DNA of 47,268 nucleotides, taken from Rhodopirellula sp. (GTDB lineage: Bacteria; Planctomycetota; Planctomycetia; Pirellulales; Pirellulaceae). Shown one piece after another: positions 16,259-23,420 of this stretch. The stretch is from the NCBI GenBank assembly GCA_002690925.1, contig NZGD01000276.1, positions 1-47,268 on the forward strand, written 5' to 3'. The notes below the pieces were generated by a model. It did not search any database, had not been told where the DNA came from, and worked only from the letters and a program-made list of their open reading frames with translations. Made by a program: the position numbers and the translations under genes. Positions within the stretch are counted from its first letter, which is position 1. The number at the start of each line of letters is the position of its first letter.

Positions 16259-16683
16259 TCCGCCCCCTTGTCGCCTAATTCTTCTGCCATTTTGATAGCA
16301 ACATCAAACAGCCTCATAACGGCGTCGTGTGTGGTCCTGTCATCGCGGTTTACGCGATCAGCGCTACCAAAAGGACCAAACAAAGATTGCACCGTCTGCC
16401 CCATAGCCTTATCGGCTTCGCTTGTGCCGTATTCGCTGACATGCAAGCCTTGCGCAACTCCGATGGCCCCGGTGATTGACAGGCAGGTAAATGTGTCGTC
16501 GCCTTGGGGGTAGTTGCGACTGCCACGATACCACTTGCGGGGTTCGTCAATCAGCCCTTTGGCCTTTGCCAATATCTCGGCAGTCGTTGGTTCGCGGTCG
16601 TTACTCTTTTCAACATCTAGTGAATTGGCCATCTCATAATATCCCAAGTTGATTTCGGTTTGATTTGTCTTGCCGTCGCTCAT
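16255..16683 (-). CDS. Unknown protein, weak DUF6197-like features
   Basis: A 142-residue protein. ATG 16683 is chosen because it overlaps the upstream stop as ATGA; an in-frame ATG at 16743 would sit inside the upstream gene. The region KAKGLIDEPRKWYRGSRNY followed by TFTCLSITGAIGVAQG loosely resembles the DUF6197 pattern (Trp-containing helix, then a Cys-Leu-x-Gly-Ala core), which is seen in phage and actinobacterial proteins of unknown role. It is the last gene of the long left early operon. Confidence 0.5.
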   Translation of the reverse strand: MSDGKTNQTEINLGYYEMANSLDVEKSNDREPTTAEILAKAKGLIDEPRKWYRGSRNYPQGDDTFTCLSITGAIGVAQGLHVSEYGTSEADKAMGQTVQSLFGPFGSADRVNRDDRTTHDAVMRLFDVAIKMAEELGDKGAD

Positions 16684-16862
16684 GCGCTGGCCTGATCGCG
16701 TCTTTGCTGCGCCTCTTTCTTGGCCAGACGGTCGCGGCCACATGCAGCGCAGCGATTGCTTTTACTGGACCTGATGTTCTCGCAGCCGTCTGTCTCACAG
16801 AGCTCAGTGCTGTGACGCTTCCCAACGCGGATCGAAAACGGGTCAAACGGGTCAAGCTTCAT
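16680..16862 (-). CDS. Small zinc-finger-like protein
   Basis: A 60-residue basic protein, coupled by ATGA overlaps at both ends. Two Cys pairs (CETDGC and CAAC, 14 residues apart) could form a treble-clef or ribbon knuckle, followed by a Lys/Arg-rich helix. It sits between the cytosine methyltransferase and an unknown gene. A role as a small DNA-binding accessory is inferred. Confidence 0.55.
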   Translation of the reverse strand: MKLDPFDPFSIRVGKRHSTELCETDGCENIRSSKSNRCAACGRDRLAKKEAQQRRDQASA

Positions 16863-18427
16863 GCTTCTACTTTCTTTCTAGCCATATGGGGTACGTTGGC
16901 ACGGCAAAGAGCCTCGGCCAGATCAGGGGGCACGCTGTTGCCGCACATGCGGGTTTGCTCGGTCTTGGTGAAGTATCGCCCGGTGTAGGATTGTTCGATT
17001 TTGTAGCAGGGCCGGAAGCCTTGCGCGCTGAACATTTCACGCGCGGCAAGCATCCGCATTCCGATATCGGAAATGTAGTGCGGAACTCCCTGCACGTTGC
17101 AGGTGATCAGGCTCATGCGATCACGCGTCGTCAGTGTGTGCATTGGATCGTGCATGTCTGCGCCGATCGATGTTCCGTAATACTTGGTCATGAAGGACGC
17201 GACCAAGGCCGCATGCCCCCCGCCAGCGGTAAGGGTTTGCAGTGGGTCCGTGATCGGGCTGTCTCTGCGTGTCGTTCCGTGCATGGATTGCATGTGGGCC
17301 GCGACCACGTTGATCTGTGTGCCGCGCGTCGTCACTGTGGCCATTGGATCAATGACGCTCTTACCCGGATTGACGCCGCAGCGCTGTGTGTTGTGCTGCG
17401 CGAGGAAAGCAGACACCAAGGCATGTCGGTTGGCTGTTGTCTTGCTGTTTGCTACGTTTGATATAACCGGAGCAACTACCGCGTTCTGATCTTTCGGGCT
17501 GGCTGTAATTGTATGAATAGGGTCAGCCGCGCTGCGCGACCTTCCTCCGTGTTGGCCATATGTCACAAAAAAAGGTTCGTCCGCGTCCAACACGTATCTT
17601 TTGACACCCGCAGCAACACGCTTGAGCGTGTTTTCAGCGAGAGGGCGGATTGCACGTAGTCCGTACTTTTCCCAGATAGCCTCTTTGGTGTCGAAGATAG
17701 AAGGGCACGGCAAAGACCAATCAATGATTTCAGCAGCAGAACGCCAGGGTAGAAGGGTGCCTCTATAGACTTCTTCGCAATCTGCGGTTCCGTGTGTTGG
17801 ATCCGGCCAAACAATCGGCTTTCCATCGCATCTGGCAATAACGAACAGGCGCTTGCGGATCGTTGGTGCGCCGTAGTCGCAGGCCCGCAACTCTCTCCAT
17901 TCGACCTTGTAACCCAAGGCCCGCAGCTTCTTCACCCAAAGGCGAAACGTCTCGCCACGCCGCGACAAGTCTGGCTTGTTGTCCTTGGTCAGCGGGCACC
18001 AGTCTTTAAACTCTTCCACGTTCTCAAGCATGATCACTTTGGGCTTCACCAGTTCGGCCCATGACACAACAACCCACGCCAGATCACGGATATTCTTCTC
18101 TACAGGCTTGCCGCCTTTGGCCTTTGAGTGATGCTTGCAATCGGGCGAGAACCACGCCAGCCCAACGCGCTGCCCTTTCTTCAAGAGGTCGCGCGGGTCA
18201 ACAGCCCATACACTTGTTTGCAGATGCTTCGTGTGAGGGTGATTTGTCTGGTGCATTTCAAGAGCAACAGCGTCGTGATTGATCGCATATTCGGGGGATC
18301 GATTTAACGCACGCTCAATCCCTGTAGAAGCGCCGCCACCACCCGCGAAATTATCCACTATTATGAGTTCAGCGTCGACCGGTTTGGGTTGATCTGGAAT
18401 ATCGAATAGCAATCCACCGTCCATCAT
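16859..18427 (-). CDS. C5-cytosine DNA methyltransferase
   Basis: A 522-residue enzyme. Motif I (VDNFAGGGGASTGIERAL) binds S-adenosylmethionine. The motif IV loop is AWFSPDCKHHS with catalytic Cys97, where most relatives have a Pro-Cys pair. Motif VI is MLENVEEF and motif VIII is GAPTIRKRLFVI. Between about 300 and 460 lies a long insert with four spaced copies of a DP-x-x-T-[IVL]-T element, probably part of the target recognition region. Overlap at both ends places it in one operon with an ASCH-like gene upstream. A phage-borne solitary methyltransferase usually protects against host restriction. No restriction enzyme gene is seen nearby. Confidence 0.93.
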   Translation of the reverse strand: MMDGGLLFDIPDQPKPVDAELIIVDNFAGGGGASTGIERALNRSPEYAINHDAVALEMHQTNHPHTKHLQTSVWAVDPRDLLKKGQRVGLAWFSPDCKHHSKAKGGKPVEKNIRDLAWVVVSWAELVKPKVIMLENVEEFKDWCPLTKDNKPDLSRRGETFRLWVKKLRALGYKVEWRELRACDYGAPTIRKRLFVIARCDGKPIVWPDPTHGTADCEEVYRGTLLPWRSAAEIIDWSLPCPSIFDTKEAIWEKYGLRAIRPLAENTLKRVAAGVKRYVLDADEPFFVTYGQHGGRSRSAADPIHTITASPKDQNAVVAPVISNVANSKTTANRHALVSAFLAQHNTQRCGVNPGKSVIDPMATVTTRGTQINVVAAHMQSMHGTTRRDSPITDPLQTLTAGGGHAALVASFMTKYYGTSIGADMHDPMHTLTTRDRMSLITCNVQGVPHYISDIGMRMLAAREMFSAQGFRPCYKIEQSYTGRYFTKTEQTRMCGNSVPPDLAEALCRANVPHMARKKVEA

Positions 18428-18780
18428 GGCTGATCACCCGCGTTCAAATATTCAAACTCTATCCGGTTGCACAGCTTGTCTTCAGGACATCCATAGTGGC
18501 CGCACAGCATTGAAACGAAGTCATGTGGGGTGAAGCTAGGGAACCCTTCGCGGGCGCAATCTTCCTGTGTGATGGCATTCAAAGGTTCGGCTTTGACTGA
18601 AACAATCCTGATCAGAGAAATGCGTTTGACCTTCTCGCCAGCCCGAAGGCCCATGGCCTTTTCTACAGCCCAGACCTGATCGCCAGCCTTCAGGAACCAC
18701 CAGCCAAAGCGCCGGGTGACATCCTTGCTACGATCATAGACTTGATCGGTAGTCATTGCGAAAGACATGTTGCGAGGCAT
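18424..18780 (-). CDS. ASCH-like (PUA fold) small protein
   Basis: A 118-residue protein starting at ATG 18780 behind GGGGG. The opening NMSFAMTTDQVYDRSKDVTR, then RRFGWWFLKAGDQVWAVEKA and the later RISLIRIVSVKAEPL, follow the ASCH-type pattern (conserved Thr-Arg, a G-D-x-[VI] turn, a beta strand carrying the cargo pocket). ASCH domains belong to the PUA superfamily and bind RNA or modified nucleotides. Being coupled to a DNA methyltransferase suggests a role in nucleic acid modification. The assignment is by motif and length. Confidence 0.7.
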   Translation of the reverse strand: MPRNMSFAMTTDQVYDRSKDVTRRFGWWFLKAGDQVWAVEKAMGLRAGEKVKRISLIRIVSVKAEPLNAITQEDCAREGFPSFTPHDFVSMLCGHYGCPEDKLCNRIEFEYLNAGDQP

Positions 18781-19028
18781 CAGAAACCCCCACAGATTCG
18801 TGGGACACAATTCCGATAACCCATTGACGCCATTAAAGCGCTATAGGGTCCACCGTGGGACACATTGGGTCTTATTTTTAAGGAAAACCCGGCTTTTTGG
18901 TACTCCCTAGGGGAAACATACCGTGATTGAAAACAAACAGTTTTCTTGAGCCATGTAGCCACGTTTAAAGTGACGTGGGACACATTTGAAGTGTTGCAGG
19001 CGGTATTCATATCAGGCGACCCTTTCAT
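18780..19028 (-). CDS. Possible small protein overlying the direct-repeat region (doubtful)
   Basis: An 82-residue frame that begins in an ATGA overlap with the upstream gene and ends in a TGATG overlap with the ASCH-like gene, as if it were a normal member of the operon. Against it, there is no ribosome site. Composition is odd, with scattered Cys, Ser and Tyr. The frame also lies exactly over three 13-bp direct repeats, two in the same frame (giving NVSH twice) and one not. The DNA may instead be a regulatory or attachment region. Confidence 0.3.
   Translation of the reverse strand: MKGSPDMNTACNTSNVSHVTLNVATWLKKTVCFQSRYVSPREYQKAGFSLKIRPNVSHGGPYSALMASMGYRNCVPRICGGF
18799..18986. repeat. Three 13-bp direct repeats and a central inverted repeat (candidate attP or operator)
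   Basis: CGTGGGACACATT occurs at 18854-18866 and 18974-18986, and as CGTGGGACACAAT at 18799-18811. Between the second and third copies lies a six-base inverted pair, GAAAAC 18929-18934 and GTTTTC 18940-18945, with a five-base centre. Direct repeats flanking a short inverted core are the plan of tyrosine integrase attachment sites (arm sites and core). The integrase gene is 0.6 kb away. A host identity segment cannot be shown from this window alone. Confidence 0.5.
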
Positions 19029-19564
19029 CCAGTTAACCAAGCGAGGTCGCGGACAGTGTATTTTTGCAAATGAACCTTGGCATGAGAGACGGCCTTCTTC
19101 CTCACTCCAACGGCTTCGAAAACACCTTGCTCTGAGTACAAGGCAAACTGACAACCGTGACTGCGGACTTGACGAATTATCAAGTCACCAGTGGCAAGCT
19201 GATCTTTTAGTGACGGGCACCATTCCATACAGATCGCTGCGCATTTACGATGCAAGAGCGGTTCTACCTGTAGAATGTCGAACGGGCTAGCGGCGTGCCC
19301 CTGTGGCCTCGCTTGTGAAAGGCTGACCTTGGTGCTGTTGCGGATACTCTTGCCGCAGAGGTCGCAAAGACATTTTGCGATAGCTTCGCGCTGACGCACC
19401 ATGTGAGGTGCGCCAAACTTTGGCTTGCCTTCGCCACGGTTGCTTTCTTGGCAGATAGACAGGCGTTTTGAGTTAGGACATTTGCCAAGAAAGATACGAT
19501 CCTCGCCAGACCACGAAACCGTGTAAGGCACTGGCGTATTACCAAAATATAACTGTTTAGCCAT
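19025..19564 (-). CDS. Unknown Cys-rich protein next to the integrase
   Basis: A 179-residue basic protein starting at ATG 19564 behind AAAGGAAG. It has several Cys in paired form (CLCDLCGKSIRN, then HRKCAAICMEWC), which looks like a zinc-binding core within an HNH- or recombination-endonuclease-VII-like frame, though the catalytic His pattern is not clear. It lies 12 bases downstream of the integrase in the same operon. I do not recognise a family. Confidence 0.55.
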   Translation of the reverse strand: MAKQLYFGNTPVPYTVSWSGEDRIFLGKCPNSKRLSICQESNRGEGKPKFGAPHMVRQREAIAKCLCDLCGKSIRNSTKVSLSQARPQGHAASPFDILQVEPLLHRKCAAICMEWCPSLKDQLATGDLIIRQVRSHGCQFALYSEQGVFEAVGVRKKAVSHAKVHLQKYTVRDLAWLTG

Positions 19565-19576
19565 TCCGTGCTTCCT

Positions 19577-20671
19577 TTACCATTTGATATCTTTCATTTT
19601 GTCGCTGACACTCGACGCAAGAGCGGCCCTGTCGACGCCTTTGGTGTAGATTTCGGAAGTCTCAGCGTTGCTGTGGCCATGCACGGACATGATCTGATAT
19701 TGTGACGCGCCTTTCAGGGCCAGCATGTGGCCAAGTGCTTTGCGCCACCCGTGGGAAGATCGGTTCTTCAGCCCAGCCTGGTCACACCACTTTGCTATGC
19801 GGTTGCCCATGGCGTTTTCAGACGCGAACGGTTGGCCGCTTTGCTTTAGCAGGTAGGTGGGGCCCACAACTGTCATGGCATCGATCGCCTCTGTCAACAT
19901 CGGGTGCATTTCGATTTCAACGAATTCAGAACCCTTCTTCTCAGGTTGCCAAGACAGCCAGCGACGGCCGTTACTGATGGATTCGTTTTTGTGGCCCAAG
20001 CGGTAGCCGTCGCCTATCCGACATCCTGAAAACATGAAGAGCGCCATGCACAGATAGGCAGTAGAGCCTATGGGGTGCCTGTCTGTGTATTGCTTCAGGT
20101 CTTCCACTGTCCAAGCGACCGCGCCACCTTTGCTGATCGTCTCAACCTTGATACCAGCCGCGGGGTTGGTCGCACAGTATTCACGCTCATTGGCGAACTT
20201 GTATAGGGCGCGCAGAAACTTAAACATCGTTTCAGCCATGCTGGGCTTGTCCATCATGCGATCACGCAGCTTCACCAGTTCGACGGATGGAATAGCCATA
20301 GGCAGATCACGGTAAAGCCTGCCCTGTGATAGATCGCCTTCGCTCTTCTGTGCGCAAAGGTTCTTCGCAAGGCTTCTGTGGTTGCGCAGCGTGTGGCGCG
20401 ATGAAATGCCCTGCGCCACCCGGCGTTCCAGATAGGCAAGATATGTGTCACATAGCCACTTCACACTGTGCTTCAGGGCCGTTGCAGGCTTCTGCACTTC
20501 ACCGGGCTTCATACCCAAGCGAGCAGCCTTGTAATAGGTCAGGAAGTCTTCGTGTCCGGGGCCGTGGGGGATCTTGATCCGCTTGGCCCGTTCACCTTCT
20601 ACGCGCACACGCCACCGGACATTCCCAGACGGTAGAGTGTCTTTGATCAAACCCTTGTATTGAATTCTCAT
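19577..20671 (-). CDS. int: Tyrosine integrase
   Basis: A 364-residue site-specific recombinase that would insert the phage genome into the host chromosome at attP/attB. The catalytic residues are visible: Arg218 in SGCRIGDG, His307 and Arg310 in SSHGWRKALG, His333 in VHGHSNAETS and nucleophile Tyr342 in SEIYTK. The N-terminal 65 residues resemble an arm-binding domain, followed by a SAM-like core-binding domain (about 65-160). The start is set at ATG 20671 because AAGAGG lies six bases upstream; ATG 20692 has no such site. The gene is carried inside the left early operon rather than next to its own promoter, and is likely under repressor control. Confidence 0.93.
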   Translation of the reverse strand: MRIQYKGLIKDTLPSGNVRWRVRVEGERAKRIKIPHGPGHEDFLTYYKAARLGMKPGEVQKPATALKHSVKWLCDTYLAYLERRVAQGISSRHTLRNHRSLAKNLCAQKSEGDLSQGRLYRDLPMAIPSVELVKLRDRMMDKPSMAETMFKFLRALYKFANEREYCATNPAAGIKVETISKGGAVAWTVEDLKQYTDRHPIGSTAYLCMALFMFSGCRIGDGYRLGHKNESISNGRRWLSWQPEKKGSEFVEIEMHPMLTEAIDAMTVVGPTYLLKQSGQPFASENAMGNRIAKWCDQAGLKNRSSHGWRKALGHMLALKGASQYQIMSVHGHSNAETSEIYTKGVDRAALASSVSDKMKDIKW

Positions 20672-20685
20672 GTCAGCCTCTTGCA

Positions 20686-20859
20686 TTACCATTGTCCCAA
20701 GGCTGCAGCGTTTTCTGGATCAGCGGTCTTGGCAAGAGGAACAAAACGGTAAATCACGCCATCTTTCGTCTTTTCAATACGGAGCTCTAAGCTGTTGGCC
20801 ATTGCAGCCTTCAGCGCTCTGGCCAGTTCGGCATCTGTGAATGATGGTCGCTTGCCCAT
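20686..20859 (-). CDS. Small unknown protein upstream of the integrase (possible excisionase role)
   Basis: A 57-residue protein with a TAATG overlap to the upstream gene. It has a helical opening (SFTDAELARALKAAMANS) followed by two beta strands (LELRIEKTKDGVIYRFVPL). Its size and place directly in front of the integrase would suit an excisionase or recombination directionality factor, but no winged-helix Xis signature is clear. Confidence 0.5.
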   Translation of the reverse strand: MGKRPSFTDAELARALKAAMANSLELRIEKTKDGVIYRFVPLAKTADPENAAALGQW

Positions 20860-21080
20860 TATTCTGAACCCCTGACCTTGATGGAGCCTTGGCGACGGCG
20901 ACGGGATATGAATGTGCGTTTGACGCCAAGTCGCGCAGTCGCTTTGTTTACATCGCCCTTCTCTTGAATAAGAGCGTCGGCAATACACAGGCTTTCGAAG
21001 AGCGCGCGGGAATCGTAGAGACCCAACCCTGCGCACGCACATTGGCGTGCAATCAGCTTTATGCGCTCTTCGACGTTCAC
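20859..21080 (-). CDS. Small helix-turn-helix protein (Fis-type HTH)
   Basis: A 73-residue protein read from GTG 21080 behind GAGG. The C-terminal half (LIQEKGDVNKATARLGVKRTFISRRRRQG) has the helix, turn and recognition-helix spacing of Fis-type DNA-binding domains. The N-terminal half is a Cys-containing helical segment. It may regulate the operon or help the integrase bend DNA. The HTH is recognised by pattern only. Confidence 0.55.
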   Translation of the reverse strand: MNVEERIKLIARQCACAGLGLYDSRALFESLCIADALIQEKGDVNKATARLGVKRTFISRRRRQGSIKVRGSE

Positions 21081-21083
21081 CTA

Positions 21084-21359
21084 TCAGCCCTCAATAAAGG
21101 CCAAAGGCATGTCATCGGCCTGCACAGCCGCAGGCTTTACCTTCACACTGTACTGTGGACCCAACACAGCAACGGGACGCCCAAGGCGCGCTGCGCGCTG
21201 TCCTGCGTGTTCTTCAGCGGCTTCCTTGGCCTTTGGACCTTGGAAGAAGCTGGTGTTGTTGGTGCTGTCTGATTGATCAATCGTCATGTAGAAGGGCTTG
21301 GAGAATTCAAGCGGGGTGATCGGGCTGCGTGTGCGCGGCTTTGGTGTTTGGTCGGTCAT
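21084..21359 (-). CDS. Small unknown protein
   Basis: A 91-residue protein starting at ATG 21359, with AAGGAAAC upstream. It is rich in Pro, Ala and charged residues, with a middle helix (GPKAKEAAEEHAGQRAARLG) and beta strands at the end (VAVLGPQYSVKVKPAAV). No family is recognised. It sits in the run of small genes between the recombination genes and the integrase. Confidence 0.5.
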   Translation of the reverse strand: MTDQTPKPRTRSPITPLEFSKPFYMTIDQSDSTNNTSFFQGPKAKEAAEEHAGQRAARLGRPVAVLGPQYSVKVKPAAVQADDMPLAFIEG

Positions 21360-21370
21360 AGTGTTTCCTT

Positions 21371-21592
21371 TTAAAATAGTATTTGATCAGCTTTTGCCAG
21401 TTGGACAGTTGCGACAGGGGAGGTTTCACACTTGAAACCAACCTTTGCTTTCAGCACATAAAAGCATTGTTCAGGATAGAGCCGCGCTAGTCTCATGGCC
21501 TCTTCGTCAGCAGCCATACGTGTGCCATGCATCTTCCTTGGCGGGTTCTTTTCAGGATTCCAGACCAGCCAAAATTGGGGCGCTGTAGACAT
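21371..21592 (-). CDS. Small unknown protein
   Basis: A 73-residue basic protein starting at ATG 21592 after GGAAAGGTAAATC. The opening APQFWLVWNPEKNPPRKMH, then AADEEAMRLARLYPEQCFYVLKA, resembles small phage proteins in which an aromatic first strand is followed by one helix and a second strand. The function is unknown. Confidence 0.55.
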   Translation of the reverse strand: MSTAPQFWLVWNPEKNPPRKMHGTRMAADEEAMRLARLYPEQCFYVLKAKVGFKCETSPVATVQLAKADQILF

Positions 21593-21609
21593 GATTTACC
21601 TTTCCGGGT

Positions 21610-21858
21610 TTAGTTTGGGATCAGTGATCCGGCTTCCATCTTGCTTTGGGCTATGACACGCGGAAACTCGCAGTCTCTTCGGTCATGTCTGAGTGTTTGG
21701 GATATCTTTCGCACTTGTGCTGCAGTTCCAGACCACGCCCAATCTTCGCCCTTGACCCATGACTTGCCGTCGAGGTGCAGGAACATGTCAGAAGCTGGGT
21801 GATAAACGCGGTAAAGCTTCATCCTGATCATGCCTTTGCCGCTGACTACGCTGTTCAT
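21610..21858 (-). CDS. Small unknown protein
   Basis: An 82-residue basic protein. The ATG at 21858 overlaps the upstream stop as TGATG; a GTG at 21861 would overlap as GTGA, and internal ATGs at MIRMKLYRV are also possible. The core KLYRVYHPASDMFLHLDGKSWV suggests a small beta domain. No family is recognised. Confidence 0.5.
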   Translation of the reverse strand: MNSVVSGKGMIRMKLYRVYHPASDMFLHLDGKSWVKGEDWAWSGTAAQVRKISQTLRHDRRDCEFPRVIAQSKMEAGSLIPN

Positions 21859-22256
21859 CACACAAACTTCGCGTCTTTAATGATGATGACACCCGCAATC
21901 AGCAACATGGCGTGTGTCTCCATCAGGCCTTTGCGAAGACGTACTTCAAAGGCGGTTGGACACTTCTCTTCGATGTAAGTGCGCCGCTTTTGATCTACAC
22001 CGTCGATGATCGCGTGGCAGTTGTCGCAGCTTGCCGCAACGCCCATGTCAGTGGTCTTGGTGGCCATGCCTGCACCATAGCCGCGTTCGTGCGCCCCAAC
22101 CTCTGTGCGCAAGGTCAGTGAACACCTGTGGCCAGGGTAAAGGCTACTGACACGCGTGGTGCAGGGCATTTCGTCCATTGTGGCCATGATCTTCGGTGAT
22201 CGGACCTTTGGCAGCAGATCGGGGCGGTAGCCATCGCCTTTCATCAGATAGGTCAT
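21858..22256 (-). CDS. YbcO-like (DUF1364) nuclease
   Basis: A 132-residue protein with an ATGA overlap to recT. The series PCTTRVSSLYPGHRCSLTL, then VGAHERGYGAGMATKTTD, then AASCDNCHAIIDG, follows the DUF1364/YbcO pattern. In that family a Cys/His zinc-binding core with a beta-beta-alpha-metal type site acts on branched or single-stranded DNA in lambdoid phages. Being directly downstream of recT and a RecE-like gene fits a part in phage recombination or replication fork processing. The family is assigned from the spacing of the Cys and His motifs. Confidence 0.72.
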   Translation of the reverse strand: MTYLMKGDGYRPDLLPKVRSPKIMATMDEMPCTTRVSSLYPGHRCSLTLRTEVGAHERGYGAGMATKTTDMGVAASCDNCHAIIDGVDQKRRTYIEEKCPTAFEVRLRKGLMETHAMLLIAGVIIIKDAKFV

Positions 22257-23161
22257 TCACCTTCCCCTTCACTGTGATCAATCGTGTCAGGTGCGGCATC
22301 CCATCCAGCCACCCAATCGTCGTGATCCTGTCCACCGGGTGCATGGGGACACTGCGCCCGGTGGACGCCATCCAATCGCGCCTTGCCACCAGCAAGAAAG
22401 TCTTCCGTGAGTTCTTCGGACTTCTCAGGAGCATCTGGCAACGTCTGCGCGTCTTGAATTTCATCTTTGGTGGTTTCGGGGTCTGCGGTGGGCTTGTCTT
22501 CGCGTGGAAGTTCTGCCTCTGTCGCTTGTGGTTTATTGCGCGCCGCGTTCAGCATGTCGGCAAAGCCTCGCTTCGCGGGTGGCGTCACGTCCTTAATGGG
22601 CTGGTAATCCTGAACCTCTTCCGCGATCTGAACACCCATCAAGACATCAGCCGCGCCATCGCGTATGGCCCAACCTCTGGCACGATGTGACAGCATACGT
22701 TTGGGATAGGTCTTCCAAGGGCTGTTCTTCTCCAAAAGGCGTGCGGCTTCTGCATCTTTCATCGAGAAGGTGCGGGTGATCGCTTTTCCTGTATCACTTC
22801 GCGTAAGGGTGGCGGTCGCAATCGCTTCCATGCCTTCGCCTTCGACAGAGACATCGATCGTGTGTCCCGCCTTTTGAATGAGTGCTGGCAGGGCATCGCC
22901 CCAAACAGTGGCGCGACCATTGATGACGGAAATGCTTGAAAGAGCCTGCATTGGTTTCAGACCAAGTTCAGCGCCACGCATGATCGCAGCCAAGACAGCT
23001 TCAGGCTTTCCCTGAAAGTCTTTGGGCACCATGTCGCCAGCTTGGGCAAGGGCGCGTGACAATCTGAAAGCGTCTTCGAACGACTGCGGCACAAGCGCTT
23101 CTACCAAACCACCTGTTGCGATGTTGAAAGCTGGTGCGTCTTTTGTGGTGACTTCGTTCAT
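22253..23161 (-). CDS. recT: RecT-family single-strand annealing protein with RMF/CrpP-like C-terminus
   Basis: A 302-residue protein. ATG 23161 is preferred over 23242, which lies in the next gene. Residues about 25-200 carry the RecT core: KPEAVLAAIMRGAELGLKPM, then SSISVINGRATVWGDALPALI, then SHRARGWAIRDGAADVL. It would coat 3' single strands made by the exonuclease encoded three genes upstream and anneal them to homologous DNA. After an acidic linker, the last 50 residues hold a separate motif (GKARLDGVHRAQCPHAPG, then DWVAGWDAA) resembling ribosome modulation factor/CrpP domains. This tail is not part of classical RecT. Confidence 0.88.
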   Translation of the reverse strand: MNEVTTKDAPAFNIATGGLVEALVPQSFEDAFRLSRALAQAGDMVPKDFQGKPEAVLAAIMRGAELGLKPMQALSSISVINGRATVWGDALPALIQKAGHTIDVSVEGEGMEAIATATLTRSDTGKAITRTFSMKDAEAARLLEKNSPWKTYPKRMLSHRARGWAIRDGAADVLMGVQIAEEVQDYQPIKDVTPPAKRGFADMLNAARNKPQATEAELPREDKPTADPETTKDEIQDAQTLPDAPEKSEELTEDFLAGGKARLDGVHRAQCPHAPGGQDHDDWVAGWDAAPDTIDHSEGEGE

Positions 23162-23162
23162 A

Positions 23163-23420
23163 TCAAGTTTCTTTCGATTGATGGTCAGTGCGTAAGGAAC
23201 GTTCAAGCTTGCTGACGGCTTCTTCGGCAGATGATGTGTCACGCTTCATGACGGCCAGAGACATGTCGGCAGTCGCTTCGAAAATTGCGGCTTCTGCTTT
23301 GGCTTTGCGAAAACGGCGTTGGGCGCGTAAGTACGCGATAGCAAGTTTCTTGGGGTCGCTGTTCGTTTGGCTCAAAACCCGATCAATGTCGGCTTTGGGC
23401 GGGTGATAGCCGTCACTCAT
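23163..23420 (-). CDS. Small helical protein between recT and the exonuclease
   Basis: An 85-residue protein with an ATGA overlap to the RecE-like gene, and one base from recT. It is almost entirely charged helix (KKLAIAYLRAQRRFRKAKAE, then VSKLERSLRTDHQ), consistent with a short coiled coil. The intimate placement between the two recombination partners suggests an accessory of the same complex, but this is position only. Confidence 0.55.
   Translation of the reverse strand: MSDGYHPPKADIDRVLSQTNSDPKKLAIAYLRAQRRFRKAKAEAAIFEATADMSLAVMKRDTSSAEEAVSKLERSLRTDHQSKET

Noticed and set aside
16886..17461. A 191-residue + strand frame opposite the cytosine methyltransferase
   Set aside because: The - strand holds all methyltransferase motifs; the + frame has no start signal or family features.
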